Source: Candidatus Zixiibacteriota bacterium (GTDB taxonomy: Bacteria; Zixibacteria; MSB-5A5; GN15; PGXB01). Taken from it: a stretch of 15,842 bases of DNA. Numbering within the stretch: the first letter of the stretch is position 1; every line of letters begins with the position of its first letter. The position numbers were made by a program, and so were the translations under genes. The stretch spans positions 1-15,842 of the forward strand of contig QNAH01000013.1 of assembly GCA_003641425.1 (NCBI GenBank), in the 5' to 3' direction. Below are positions 1 through 6,957 of the stretch, piece by piece. The notes under the pieces were generated by a model. That model worked only from the letters and a program-made list of their open reading frames with translations, was not told the origin of the DNA and ran no database searches.

Positions 1-1
1 C

Positions 2-1321
2 GGATCGGCCGTTGGATCGGCCATCGGGCAGGTCTTCAAAATGTCGGCAGCGAGGACCAAGATATTGGTCGGATGCGGTGCGGCGGCGGGCATATCGGCA
101 GTCTTCAATGCCCCGATCGCGGGGGTGATTTTCTCGCTGGAGATTATTCTCGGGGATTATACCATCAAGACTTTTTCGCCGGTCCTGCTGGCATCGGTGG
201 TGGCCTCGGTGGTCACCCGGTCTTTTTTCGGCAATCATCCGGCTTTTGAGGTACCCGACTACAGCCTGGTATCGGCCTGGGAAATTCCGCTGTATGTAAT
301 TCTGGGGGGATTCTGCGGAACAATTGCAGTGCTGTTCACGACGTCTTTACATAAAACAGAAGTTTTTTTCGACAGGCTAAAAGTGGTTCCCATGCTCAAG
401 CCGGCCATCGGCGGGCTGATGCTGGGGATTATCGGCATATATTTCCCGCAAATATTTGCCGATGGTTACGATACGATCAGACTGACTCTTTACGGCAATA
501 TGATTGTCTGGCTGACTCTTGTTTTAATATTTCTCAAAATCATCGCCACTAATCTGACTCTCGGATCGGGCAATTCCGGCGGTATTTTCGCACCCTCGCT
601 GTTCATCGGAGCGGTCGCCGGCGGAACTTTCGGGTATTTCGCTCACGCTCTTTTTCCCGCGGTAACCGCGACCGAAGGAGCCTATGCGCTGGTCGGTATG
701 GCGGCACTGGTGGCCGGGACCACACATGCGCCGATCACGGCGATTTTGATCATTTTCGAGATGACATCCGACTACCGGATCATTTTGCCGTTGATGGTTG
801 CGGTGGTATTTTCCACGCTTGTGGCGAGAAGGATTTTCGAGCCGTCGATTTACACCATCAAACTTATCAAGCGCGGGATATTTCTTAAAGGCGGTAAGGA
901 TACGGCGGTATTGAAGGCAAACCGTGTTGAGGATATTATGGATCAGGAGTTCGAAACGTTACCTGCCGCCATGCCTTTAGCCAAGATCATGGAGAAAGTG
1001 GAGGCGTCAAAAGGCACCACTTTTATGGTCGTCGATCGTCTCGGCAAATTTGTGGGAATTTTGTCTTTCCAGGATATGCTGGGAATTCTGACTCAGCACA
1101 CTCTTGACTACCTCGTTATCGCCAAGGATATTGCCACCACCGATTTTGTCACAGTGTATCCGGATGATGATCTGGAAACAGCGTTGGGTCGATTGAATCT
1201 AAAGGGATTTAAAATGCTCCCGGTCGTTAATCGCAACGACCCGTCGATAATTCTGGGGGTTCTACGACGTGAGGACCTGATTCAACATTACAATAAGAAA
1301 TTGATAGAAACGTTTAAATAA
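2..1321 (+). CDS. ClC-family chloride channel/transporter with tandem CBS domains (5' truncated)
   Basis: The reading frame is open from base 2, before the first ATG at 41, and the residues before that ATG (GSAVGSAIGQVFK) fit the ClC core, so the gene starts outside the window. About 439 residues are visible. ClC signatures seen are GCGAAAGISAVFNAPIAG, the GSGNSGGIFAPSLF segment (the GxFAP anion-site motif), HAPITAILIIFEMT, and PSIYTIKL, where the family places the anion-coordinating tyrosine. The last ~130 residues form two CBS repeats (VEDIMDQEF onward and KDIATTDFVTVYP onward), which in this family bind adenine nucleotides and gate the pore. It should be an inner-membrane homodimer moving Cl- or a similar anion. 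The gating-glutamate region (GREGP) lies outside the window. The position that aligns by eye with the inner proton glutamate of E. coli ClC (E203) is Ile (SLEII), so channel versus exchanger cannot be settled. No clear terminator follows. Confidence 0.93.
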   Translation, partial: GSAVGSAIGQVFKMSAARTKILVGCGAAAGISAVFNAPIAGVIFSLEIILGDYTIKTFSPVLLASVVASVVTRSFFGNHPAFEVPDYSLVSAWEIPLYVILGGFCGTIAVLFTTSLHKTEVFFDRLKVVPMLKPAIGGLMLGIIGIYFPQIFADGYDTIRLTLYGNMIVWLTLVLIFLKIIATNLTLGSGNSGGIFAPSLFIGAVAGGTFGYFAHALFPAVTATEGAYALVGMAALVAGTTHAPITAILIIFEMTSDYRIILPLMVAVVFSTLVARRIFEPSIYTIKLIKRGIFLKGGKDTAVLKANRVEDIMDQEFETLPAAMPLAKIMEKVEASKGTTFMVVDRLGKFVGILSFQDMLGILTQHTLDYLVIAKDIATTDFVTVYPDDDLETALGRLNLKGFKMLPVVNRNDPSIILGVLRREDLIQHYNKKLIETFK

Positions 1322-1399
1322 ACCATTCCTGACTGATTTATACAACCATTTCCGTTTTTCCCGGTTTTCTATTCCTCAGTAAATAGAGCGACTTAATGG

Positions 1400-1428
1400 T
1401 TGCCAAAATGGGGGTATTTTATTATATT
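1400..1428 (+). promoter_or_regulatory. Predicted sigma70-type promoter
   Basis: TTGCCA (1400-1405, 5 of 6 to TTGACA) is followed by exactly 17 nt and TATATT (1423-1428, 5 of 6 to TATAAT). The predicted transcription start is near 1435, just ahead of the inverted-repeat cluster. A transcript from here would cover that cluster, and possibly the 22-codon ORF, down to the terminator at 1906-1938. Confidence 0.6.
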
Positions 1429-1447
1429 ATTCATAAGTTATTGAAAT

Positions 1448-1590
1448 AATATCTGTCTTTGCAAATGGAATTGCATGACATCTTTGACCTTGCTTCTGGG
1501 GGATCGCACGGATTGCGATAACAGACATTTTTCAAGCAAATACAGATATTTTTGCATTTTATGCCACGGCATATACAAGGTCTGGTGGCA
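1448..1590 (+). other. Cluster of nested inverted repeats, possible structured RNA
   Basis: Four pairings are visible. Arm 1448-1462 pairs with 1536-1550 at 14 of 15 positions. Inside it, ATCGCA (1503-1508) pairs perfectly with TGCGAT (1514-1519) across a 5-nt loop. TGCAA (1460-1464) can pair with TTGCA (1471-1475), which competes with the outer stem. TGCCAC (1562-1567) pairs with GTGGCA (1585-1590). Because a promoter sits immediately upstream, this could be a structured leader or a small RNA. It matches no RNA family I recognise. Folding and comparative alignment would be needed to confirm it. Confidence 0.4.
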
Positions 1591-1667
1591 GAGTAATTGT
1601 CGCCGCCAATATGTAGTGTGCGATGTATGTTTTTGAAGTGAAATGAGTTAAAAAATACAATATCTGC

Positions 1668-1696
1668 TTGACATATCCAGAATGATTTATTAACTG
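1668..1696 (+). promoter_or_regulatory. Possible weak promoter for the 22-aa ORF
   Basis: A perfect TTGACA (1668-1673) is followed at 17 nt by TAACTG (1691-1696), a poor match to TATAAT. The candidate thyX promoter at 12831-12859 has the same layout (perfect TTGACA, 17 nt, TAGCCT), so a relaxed -10 may be tolerated in this organism. The leader to the ORF start would be about 110 nt. Confidence 0.3.
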
Positions 1697-1792
1697 GATA
1701 ACAAGAAGGGGATTATTCGGCTCATAAAAGCACTTAAATAGAATGTAATGAGATCGAAATAAAAACCCGGTTTATCCGGGATTTGTTAACAA

Positions 1793-1899
1793 CAACTTCA
1801 AAGGAGGTGGGTGAATGAAACTTACCATTGAGAAACTTGAGGAGAAGATCGCCCCTGCGACTTGGAGTTTCGGCGGGGAATAAGCTCCTTTGTAAGTTG
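1793..1899 (+). promoter_or_regulatory. Long-range stem sequestering the Shine-Dalgarno of the 22-aa ORF
   Basis: CAAAGGAG (1799-1806), which contains the Shine-Dalgarno core, is perfectly complementary to CTCCTTTG (1885-1892) starting two bases after the stop codon. The helix extends with CAACTT (1793-1798) against AAGTTG (1894-1899), giving 14 bp with only T1893 bulged. The loop (1807-1884) contains the entire ORF. If it forms in the mRNA, it hides the ribosome-binding site. It is placed so that a ribosome reaching the stop codon, or a trans-acting antisense RNA, would open it. The complementarity is read directly from the sequence; the regulatory role is inferred. Confidence 0.6.
1815..1883 (+). 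CDS. 22-residue peptide of unknown function
   Basis: ATG at 1815 lies 7 nt after GGAGG (1803-1807), within AAGGAGGTG, about the best Shine-Dalgarno in the window. The peptide begins MKLTIEKLEEKIAP and ends TWSFGGE. The N-terminal two thirds is charged and could form a short amphipathic helix. The C-terminal tail has a Trp, a Phe and a Gly pair. It has no signal peptide or membrane segment. The gene has its own terminator 22 nt downstream and a hairpin that covers its Shine-Dalgarno, so it looks like a free-standing peptide gene or an ORF carried by a small RNA. I have an unverified recollection of KLEE(K/R)IAP-like N-termini in small proteins of planctomycete-type genomes. Alternatives are a leader peptide, a RiPP precursor, a type I toxin-like peptide, or a fortuitous ORF. 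The strong ribosome site argues against the last, and the lack of hydrophobicity argues against a classic type I toxin. Confidence 0.55.
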   Translation: MKLTIEKLEEKIAPATWSFGGE

Positions 1900-1905
1900 A
1901 AGAGT

Positions 1906-1938
1906 GAGGACAGGTTTAAACGCCTGTCCTCTTTTTTT
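1906..1938 (+). terminator. Intrinsic terminator after the 22-aa ORF
   Basis: GAGGACAGG (1906-1914) pairs perfectly with CCTGTCCTC (1923-1931) around an 8-nt loop and is followed by seven T (1932-1938). The orientation is plus. The stop codon and last codons of the convergent kinase gene lie inside this element. Read on the minus strand the hairpin has no U-run, so it should terminate kinase transcripts poorly. Confidence 0.9.
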
Positions 1939-4900
1939 GCGCCAGGATCCGGCTGAGCTTTTTAATTTCGTCCGCCATCGAGACGATCTTCTCACCTGAT
2001 AGATAACTTTTTTTCAATCCCTCATCGGCAATATCATCCGCTATGGTGCGGACGATTTTTATGGCCTGCCGGTAGTTGCGATAACCTTTTTCATAGTCCT
2101 TTTTTAATATATCGAGACGGGCGATACCGGACATGGCATCGGACATCTCCGGTCTAAGAGAGCTTGCGGAGGCTTGTTTATAGGCCATTTCAAAACGATC
2201 CCGGGCGCCGTTATAATTGCCTGTGATCAAAGCGCATCGTCCCATTAATAATAAATAATTTGCGTTTTCAATATTGGATTTGTCGTCGGCATGAATATCG
2301 GATAAATCTTTTAGTACATCATAAGCTTTCGAAACATCATTTTTCTCATACAAGACATGGGCGAGTCGCAATTTGATGACATTTATGCTTTCGATCGAGT
2401 TGATTTCCCTGGCCAGCTGTAATGCTGTAAGGGCGGCATCGATGTCATTTTTAATCATGGCAGTCTGGATATGATATATGGCCATGATTTTTTTGTCATT
2501 TTTTCCCTCAGCCATGCTGAGCAGTTTTTGCAGTATCGGAGACGCTTTATCCGGGTTGTTGAATCGGGAATAAAGATCGGCCATCTCAGCCAGGCAGACA
2601 CTTTCATGTGCGAAATCATTAACTTCGGAAAAACAGGTTATTGATTTGCCGAAGCTTTGAAGGGCCTGTCCGTAATAACCCATTCTTTTTTGTACCATGG
2701 CCAGGTGGTAATTGAAAACCGCCAGCATTGGCTTGTCGGATAATTCATCGGCGAGATTTATGGCCTCTTTGATATAATGGACGGATTCTTTAAGCCGACC
2801 GGCGGCAAACATCACGGCGGTAAGGTTATCCAGGTTGATCATCAGCTCCCGCTTGCTGCCGATTTTACGATTGTATCCAAGTGATTCATTTAAACAACCC
2901 AGGGCCTGATCATATTGTGTCGTTTCCTGATAGACGCATCCGAGGTTATTCAATGTGCGGGCGATCTCACCGGCGTTGCCGATTTCACGCTGGAGTTTAA
3001 GTGCGATTTCAAACAGGCCGAGAGTGCGGGAGTATCGGCCCTGGAAGAAAAAGACACCACCCATATTATTAAGGGTTGCGGCTACTGCGGGCCATACTTC
3101 GAGGCGATGCTGTATATTCAGGGCCTTTCTGTAATTCAACAGCGATTCGTCGAAACGCCCCAGAAGGGCGAGGATATTGCCGATATTGTTCAGGGTCCGT
3201 GATAACTCCAGGCGATCGTCAAGTTCGGTATAGATTTTCTCCGCATCATGCAATGCATTCAGGCCGGCTTCAAAATCATGTTTCATGCGATAAAGATCGC
3301 CGAGGTCCTTATGCGCTTCCGCCAGGAGTTTGTCGTGGGGAATGCCCTTATAAAGGGCGATAATTTCTCGGTAACTTTTTTCGGCCCTTACAGTTTCACC
3401 GATCATCTTTTCAGTATCAGCCTTCTGCATCAGAACTGCGCGGAGTTTTTTCAGGTCGTTTTTTTGGCGACACAGCAATTCCAGTTGTGCCAGTAATTCA
3501 AATGCGCGCTCGTAATCATTTTCGTTGATTAATTCATTGGAAGCATCGAGAGTGGTGGTATAGGCCTTTTCCAGATTTCCCGTTTTCAGATACAATGGTG
3601 AAGCAATCCGGTAGTTTTTATAATTCATAAGGGCACGCTCGGCCATTATCCCGGCGAATTTTCCCTGTATTTTTTCCGATATATTCTCGGAAGCATATCT
3701 TATAAGAGGGCCGATGATATTGTCGTCTGATGTTCCCGGAATAAGAAGTCCGATTGATTCGGCCTGTCTGCGGCCGCCCGTGATAGCGGTCAGGATAATT
3801 TTTTTCTTCAGAGAATAGGGAAGGGCATGAAAATCATACCGGTCCTTTTGCAGCAATTTTTTGGGCAGAAATAATTTTTCCGCCGGAACGGTGATTTTCA
3901 ACCGGCCGTTGTCCCATACCAGCAGACCCCGAGTAAAATAGATTTCCAGGATATTTCTCAAACGGGTGTTGTCATCGCCCGAAAATTCGATAATCTGTTT
4001 GATGGCAGTTTCATCGATTTCAAAATAGTCATTCTTGAGCAAGGCGCCGGTATTTTCAGCATCGAATAATGGAAAAAGATATTTCGGGCGAATCGCTTTG
4101 CGGAAGGGGTACAAGCATCCCATCGATTCCAACTGCTCGCATATCATGAACCCGTTTTCCGGCCGGTTATCGGGATCCTTTTCAAGCATTGCCATAATTA
4201 AATCGGACAGTGGGGCAGGAATGGCCGAATTAACGTTTGCCGGGGGAGAGGGAATCGATTCCCGAACCGCGGCGTTTATTCTAACCGGGTCGGATTCGTC
4301 TTTCATAAAGGGGTGTTCACCGGTAGTCAATTTGTAGGCGATTACACCGACGGCAAAAATATCGGACCGGTGATCCAGTTTTTTCGAATCAATTGTCTCC
4401 GGCGCCATGTATCCGACAGTACCGACTCCAAGCCGGGCGGAATCGTCTTCTCCTGATTTCTGTGCCAGCGAGAAATCGGAGATTTTCGTAAGGGCCGGTT
4501 GATCCGATTCAAATTGCGTCCCCTCGCCGGCCAAAAATATATTTTGCGGTTTGAGATCGCCATGATAGAGACCGCAGAGCTGCAAATAGTACAGGTTTAT
4601 ACTTATCGATGACAGCAGGCCCAGGAGATTATTGATTGATGTTATTTGCGGCAGGTTGTCCAGGGTTCTCCCGGGACAATATTGCATCGATAGATACGGA
4701 TGAAATTTATCATCCTGATATTCGAACAATTGCACCAGGCCGGGGTATTTCAATCCCCCGATCAGGCTGATTTCTCTTTGGGCCAGGGATCGAAACTGGG
4801 AAAGGTTCTCGGAACTTGAATCTCTTATCGTTTTAAGGGCATAGTATCTGTTGTCTTGCAGACAGCGGGCCAGATAGACGCGGGCCGTACCCCCGATTCC

Positions 4901-4951
4901 CAGGGTTCGCTCGATTGAAAATCCATCCGGTGCAAAGGTGCTGTCTGCCAT
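1916..4951 (-). CDS. Ser/Thr protein kinase with C-terminal TPR array
   Basis: This 1011-residue, apparently cytoplasmic protein has a Hanks-type kinase domain at ~11-278. It has a glycine-rich loop (GIGGTARVY, 18-26), the VAIK lysine K40 (ALK), helix-C E60, the catalytic loop HGDLKPQN (D132, N137), D159 of the DFG motif, and GTVGYMAPE at 177-185. Two motifs deviate: HRD is HGD (a non-RD kinase) and DFG is DFS. The metal- and ATP-binding acidic residues are intact, so activity is plausible. Residues ~285-455 are a helical linker that I cannot assign. From ~460 onward there are many TPR units of the NNIGN...LGRFDESL...YRKAL type, usually a protein-binding superhelix. The start ATG directly follows the stop of the histidine-kinase gene with no gap, and no Shine-Dalgarno is visible, which suggests translational coupling. 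It likely phosphorylates or recruits partners held by the TPRs; its target is unknown. Confidence 0.9.
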   Translation of the reverse strand: MADSTFAPDGFSIERTLGIGGTARVYLARCLQDNRYYALKTIRDSSSENLSQFRSLAQREISLIGGLKYPGLVQLFEYQDDKFHPYLSMQYCPGRTLDNLPQITSINNLLGLLSSISINLYYLQLCGLYHGDLKPQNIFLAGEGTQFESDQPALTKISDFSLAQKSGEDDSARLGVGTVGYMAPETIDSKKLDHRSDIFAVGVIAYKLTTGEHPFMKDESDPVRINAAVRESIPSPPANVNSAIPAPLSDLIMAMLEKDPDNRPENGFMICEQLESMGCLYPFRKAIRPKYLFPLFDAENTGALLKNDYFEIDETAIKQIIEFSGDDNTRLRNILEIYFTRGLLVWDNGRLKITVPAEKLFLPKKLLQKDRYDFHALPYSLKKKIILTAITGGRRQAESIGLLIPGTSDDNIIGPLIRYASENISEKIQGKFAGIMAERALMNYKNYRIASPLYLKTGNLEKAYTTTLDASNELINENDYERAFELLAQLELLCRQKNDLKKLRAVLMQKADTEKMIGETVRAEKSYREIIALYKGIPHDKLLAEAHKDLGDLYRMKHDFEAGLNALHDAEKIYTELDDRLELSRTLNNIGNILALLGRFDESLLNYRKALNIQHRLEVWPAVAATLNNMGGVFFFQGRYSRTLGLFEIALKLQREIGNAGEIARTLNNLGCVYQETTQYDQALGCLNESLGYNRKIGSKRELMINLDNLTAVMFAAGRLKESVHYIKEAINLADELSDKPMLAVFNYHLAMVQKRMGYYGQALQSFGKSITCFSEVNDFAHESVCLAEMADLYSRFNNPDKASPILQKLLSMAEGKNDKKIMAIYHIQTAMIKNDIDAALTALQLAREINSIESINVIKLRLAHVLYEKNDVSKAYDVLKDLSDIHADDKSNIENANYLLLMGRCALITGNYNGARDRFEMAYKQASASSLRPEMSDAMSGIARLDILKKDYEKGYRNYRQAIKIVRTIADDIADEGLKKSYLSGEKIVSMADEIKKLSRILAQKKRTGV

Positions 4952-6778
4952 TTATTTTACTGTTTGTAGTTGTCTTTCGGGCAGGGTAATATTAAAGATC
5001 GTACCCACTCCTTCTTCCGAAGTCAGCGTTATTTCGCCATGATGATTATTGATGATTTTCTTGCAGTTGGCCAGCCCGAGTCCGTGTCCGGATTTTTTGG
5101 TCGTGAAATGCAGCATGAATATCTTTGACATGTACTGTTGTGAGATTCCGCATCCGTTGTCGGAGATTGATATTTTCACGTTCGATGCCTGCGGATCGTG
5201 CGTCACCTTTATTTCAATTTTCCTCTTGTATTCCTTGTTACCTGCAGCTTTTTCCTTTTTGTATTTTTGTTCGAGGGCATCGGCGGCGTTATTCAGGAGA
5301 TTCATCAGTACCTGCTGGAGCTGGCCGACATCCATCTCGACCTCGGGTATTTCCCCGTCAAATTGAATGTCGATGGCAATATTTTTAAAGCGCGCCTGGG
5401 CCTTGAGTGAGAAAAGGAGTTCCTCGATTAATCTGCGAACTTCGTATTTGATGATTTCGGTTTCCATCTTGGAAAAGTCCATCAGCCCGTCGGTGAATCG
5501 CTTCATTTTCGAAATATTTTCCACGATCTGTTTGGAATTTTCATCGGCCTTTTCTTCGCGTCCTTTTTCAAGATTGTAGGACAAAAGTTCGGCGTTATTG
5601 GCGATGATGGCCAGGTAGTTGTTCAACTCGTGGCCGATCGAAGCCGCCATCTCGCCCCGGGCAACAAGTTTCTCGGAGAGGATGACATATTTTTCCATTA
5701 TTATTTTTTCGGTAATATCTTCCAGAACCAGAATAAGCCCGTCACCGCCATTGGGTATTTTGCTGATCGGGGAAATTTTAATCGACAGGACCTTTTCGGT
5801 ATATCCGGTATTGTGAAAATAACGGCCCTCTTCAATCGGTTGCCTGGTCTCCAGGGCGGTATCGATCATTTTATTCAGCTTGGCCAGTTCCTGCTTGGGT
5901 ATCAATTCGAAAATGATCGTCGGCTGTTTACCGGCATTGAAAAGCTTGATTCCCTCTTTATTTTTATCGAGTACTGCCAGAGCGGCATCATTGATAGTAA
6001 CCAACTCATATTTGGAGTTGATTACAATTACACCGACCGGTGAATTATTGACGACCTTTTCATTGAATTTCTTCAAATCGAGTAGCTGACAATACAGAGT
6101 TGCGTTATGTATGGCATGTGAGGCCTGCTGGGCAAGCAATTCGAAAAGGTACAGATCGGATTTTAAAAACAGCTTCGCCTGCGATGAGTTGTCAAGATAT
6201 ATGATTCCAATGACCTTATTTTTTATCTTGAGGGGAACACACATGATTGACCGCAGGTGAAGTTCCACGATGGACTGCTGGTTGGCGTATCTTTCATCGG
6301 AAAGCGCATCGGAAGTGTAAATCGACTTACCGGTCTGGGCCACTTCATTGGCAATTGAGTTTGAAATCTTAAAATCGTTATCGGTCATTTCTTCTTTGCG
6401 AAGATTATGAGCTGTCTTGAACTGCAGTTTCCCGTTGTCATCGAGAAGCATAATAAAACCTCTTTCGGCGGAAAGAAGCTCGATTGCCTTTTTCATCACT
6501 ATTTGCAGGATGTCTTCAAGTACCAGCGAAGAATTGATTGCCAGAGAGACCTGGAGAACCGCCTTCAAATCGTCATTGGATCCGGTCCCGGTTTCATTCG
6601 CTGCGCCGATACGCGGATTATCGTCCGCGATTTCATCAAGAGCGGCTTCCATTTCGGCGAGGACGTCATGCGTTTTGGAGATTTTTATTTTTTCCGTATC
6701 CGCGTCGTAATCTTCCTGGGAATCATCAAGAAATAGACTGGCTGAAATATCAACCGGTTTTTCATCATTACTTGCCAT
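4952..6778 (-). CDS. Soluble GAF-PAS sensor histidine kinase
   Basis: This 608-residue protein has no membrane segment. The first ~65 residues are acidic and low in complexity. A GAF domain spans ~70-230 (ILQIVMKKAIELLSAERGFIML; SIMCVPL; VIGIIYLDN). A PAS-like domain spans ~240-360 (NSPVGVIVINSKYELVTIND). The HisKA helix carries the phosphoacceptor H383 in ASIGHELNN. The ATPase domain has the N-box NLLNNAADAL (493-502), G1 DNGCG (540-544) and G2 GHGLGLA (564-570), so all catalytic boxes are present. There is no receiver domain and no response-regulator gene nearby. It is co-transcribed and abutting with the Ser/Thr kinase downstream. A strong terminator upstream (6899-6933) separates it from the outer-membrane gene, so a promoter should lie in ~6779-6898, although I cannot name a convincing one. 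The Shine-Dalgarno is weak. Its signal is unknown; GAF and PAS suggest a small-molecule or redox input. Confidence 0.93.
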   Translation of the reverse strand: MASNDEKPVDISASLFLDDSQEDYDADTEKIKISKTHDVLAEMEAALDEIADDNPRIGAANETGTGSNDDLKAVLQVSLAINSSLVLEDILQIVMKKAIELLSAERGFIMLLDDNGKLQFKTAHNLRKEEMTDNDFKISNSIANEVAQTGKSIYTSDALSDERYANQQSIVELHLRSIMCVPLKIKNKVIGIIYLDNSSQAKLFLKSDLYLFELLAQQASHAIHNATLYCQLLDLKKFNEKVVNNSPVGVIVINSKYELVTINDAALAVLDKNKEGIKLFNAGKQPTIIFELIPKQELAKLNKMIDTALETRQPIEEGRYFHNTGYTEKVLSIKISPISKIPNGGDGLILVLEDITEKIIMEKYVILSEKLVARGEMAASIGHELNNYLAIIANNAELLSYNLEKGREEKADENSKQIVENISKMKRFTDGLMDFSKMETEIIKYEVRRLIEELLFSLKAQARFKNIAIDIQFDGEIPEVEMDVGQLQQVLMNLLNNAADALEQKYKKEKAAGNKEYKRKIEIKVTHDPQASNVKISISDNGCGISQQYMSKIFMLHFTTKKSGHGLGLANCKKIINNHHGEITLTSEEGVGTIFNITLPERQLQTVK

Positions 6779-6815
6779 AATAACTCATTCCATATAATTT
6801 CACTTATCTTGTTCT

Positions 6816-6831
6816 CATATCGGCAGATATG
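6816..6831. promoter_or_regulatory. Operator-like palindrome upstream of the histidine-kinase gene
   Basis: CATATC-GGCA-GATATG is a perfect 6-bp inverted repeat with a 4-nt spacer, 38-53 nt upstream of the histidine-kinase ATG. The size and position suit a dimeric regulator site or a short mRNA leader hairpin. I see no second copy in the window and recognise no regulator. Confidence 0.3.
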
Positions 6832-6898
6832 CGGTATGACTTTATTTTTGCGAGAGAAAGGAAGGGGTTTTGCTTAAAACACAGGTCTGGACGAATCC

Positions 6899-6933
6899 AA
6901 AAAAAGAGGAATAATCATAATAGACCATTCCCC
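6899..6933 (-). terminator. Intrinsic terminator after the outer-membrane gene
   Basis: Read on the minus strand, an 11-bp stem (6933-6923 with 6916-6906, including three G-U pairs) closes a 6-nt loop and is followed by seven T (complement of 6899-6905). The wobble pairs become mismatches on the other strand, which supports minus orientation. It lies 25 nt after the barrel-protein stop codon. Confidence 0.85.
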
Positions 6934-6957
6934 ACTTATGGCTTTCCGAATTTTGAT

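Larger units (their letters stand above)
1322..1814. other. 493-nt intergenic region upstream of the 22-aa ORF
   Basis: I find no convincing protein gene here. It holds a good promoter (1400-1428), a cluster of inverted repeats (1448-1590), a TTGACA element with a poor -10 (1668-1696), and a small hairpin, CCCGG (1766-1770) with CCGGG (1776-1780). That hairpin has a 5-nt loop and partly pairing A/T flanks, and it lies just before the Shine-Dalgarno of the small ORF. The hairpin is followed by ATTTGTT, which is too T-poor to call a terminator with confidence. The region reads as a long regulated leader or a small RNA locus. Confidence 0.6.

Noticed and set aside
1465..1521. An 18-codon ORF in the ClC downstream region
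   Set aside because: No ribosome-binding site precedes it, and it lies within the inverted-repeat cluster.
1766..1787. CCCGG/CCGGG hairpin as a terminator of an upstream small RNA
   Set aside because: The stem is only 5 bp and the following ATTTGTT is too poor in T; kept only as a possible leader hairpin.
5630..6043. A 137-residue plus-strand open frame
   Set aside because: It is antisense to the histidine-kinase PAS region, which has clear family motifs; no ribosome site or domain is seen.
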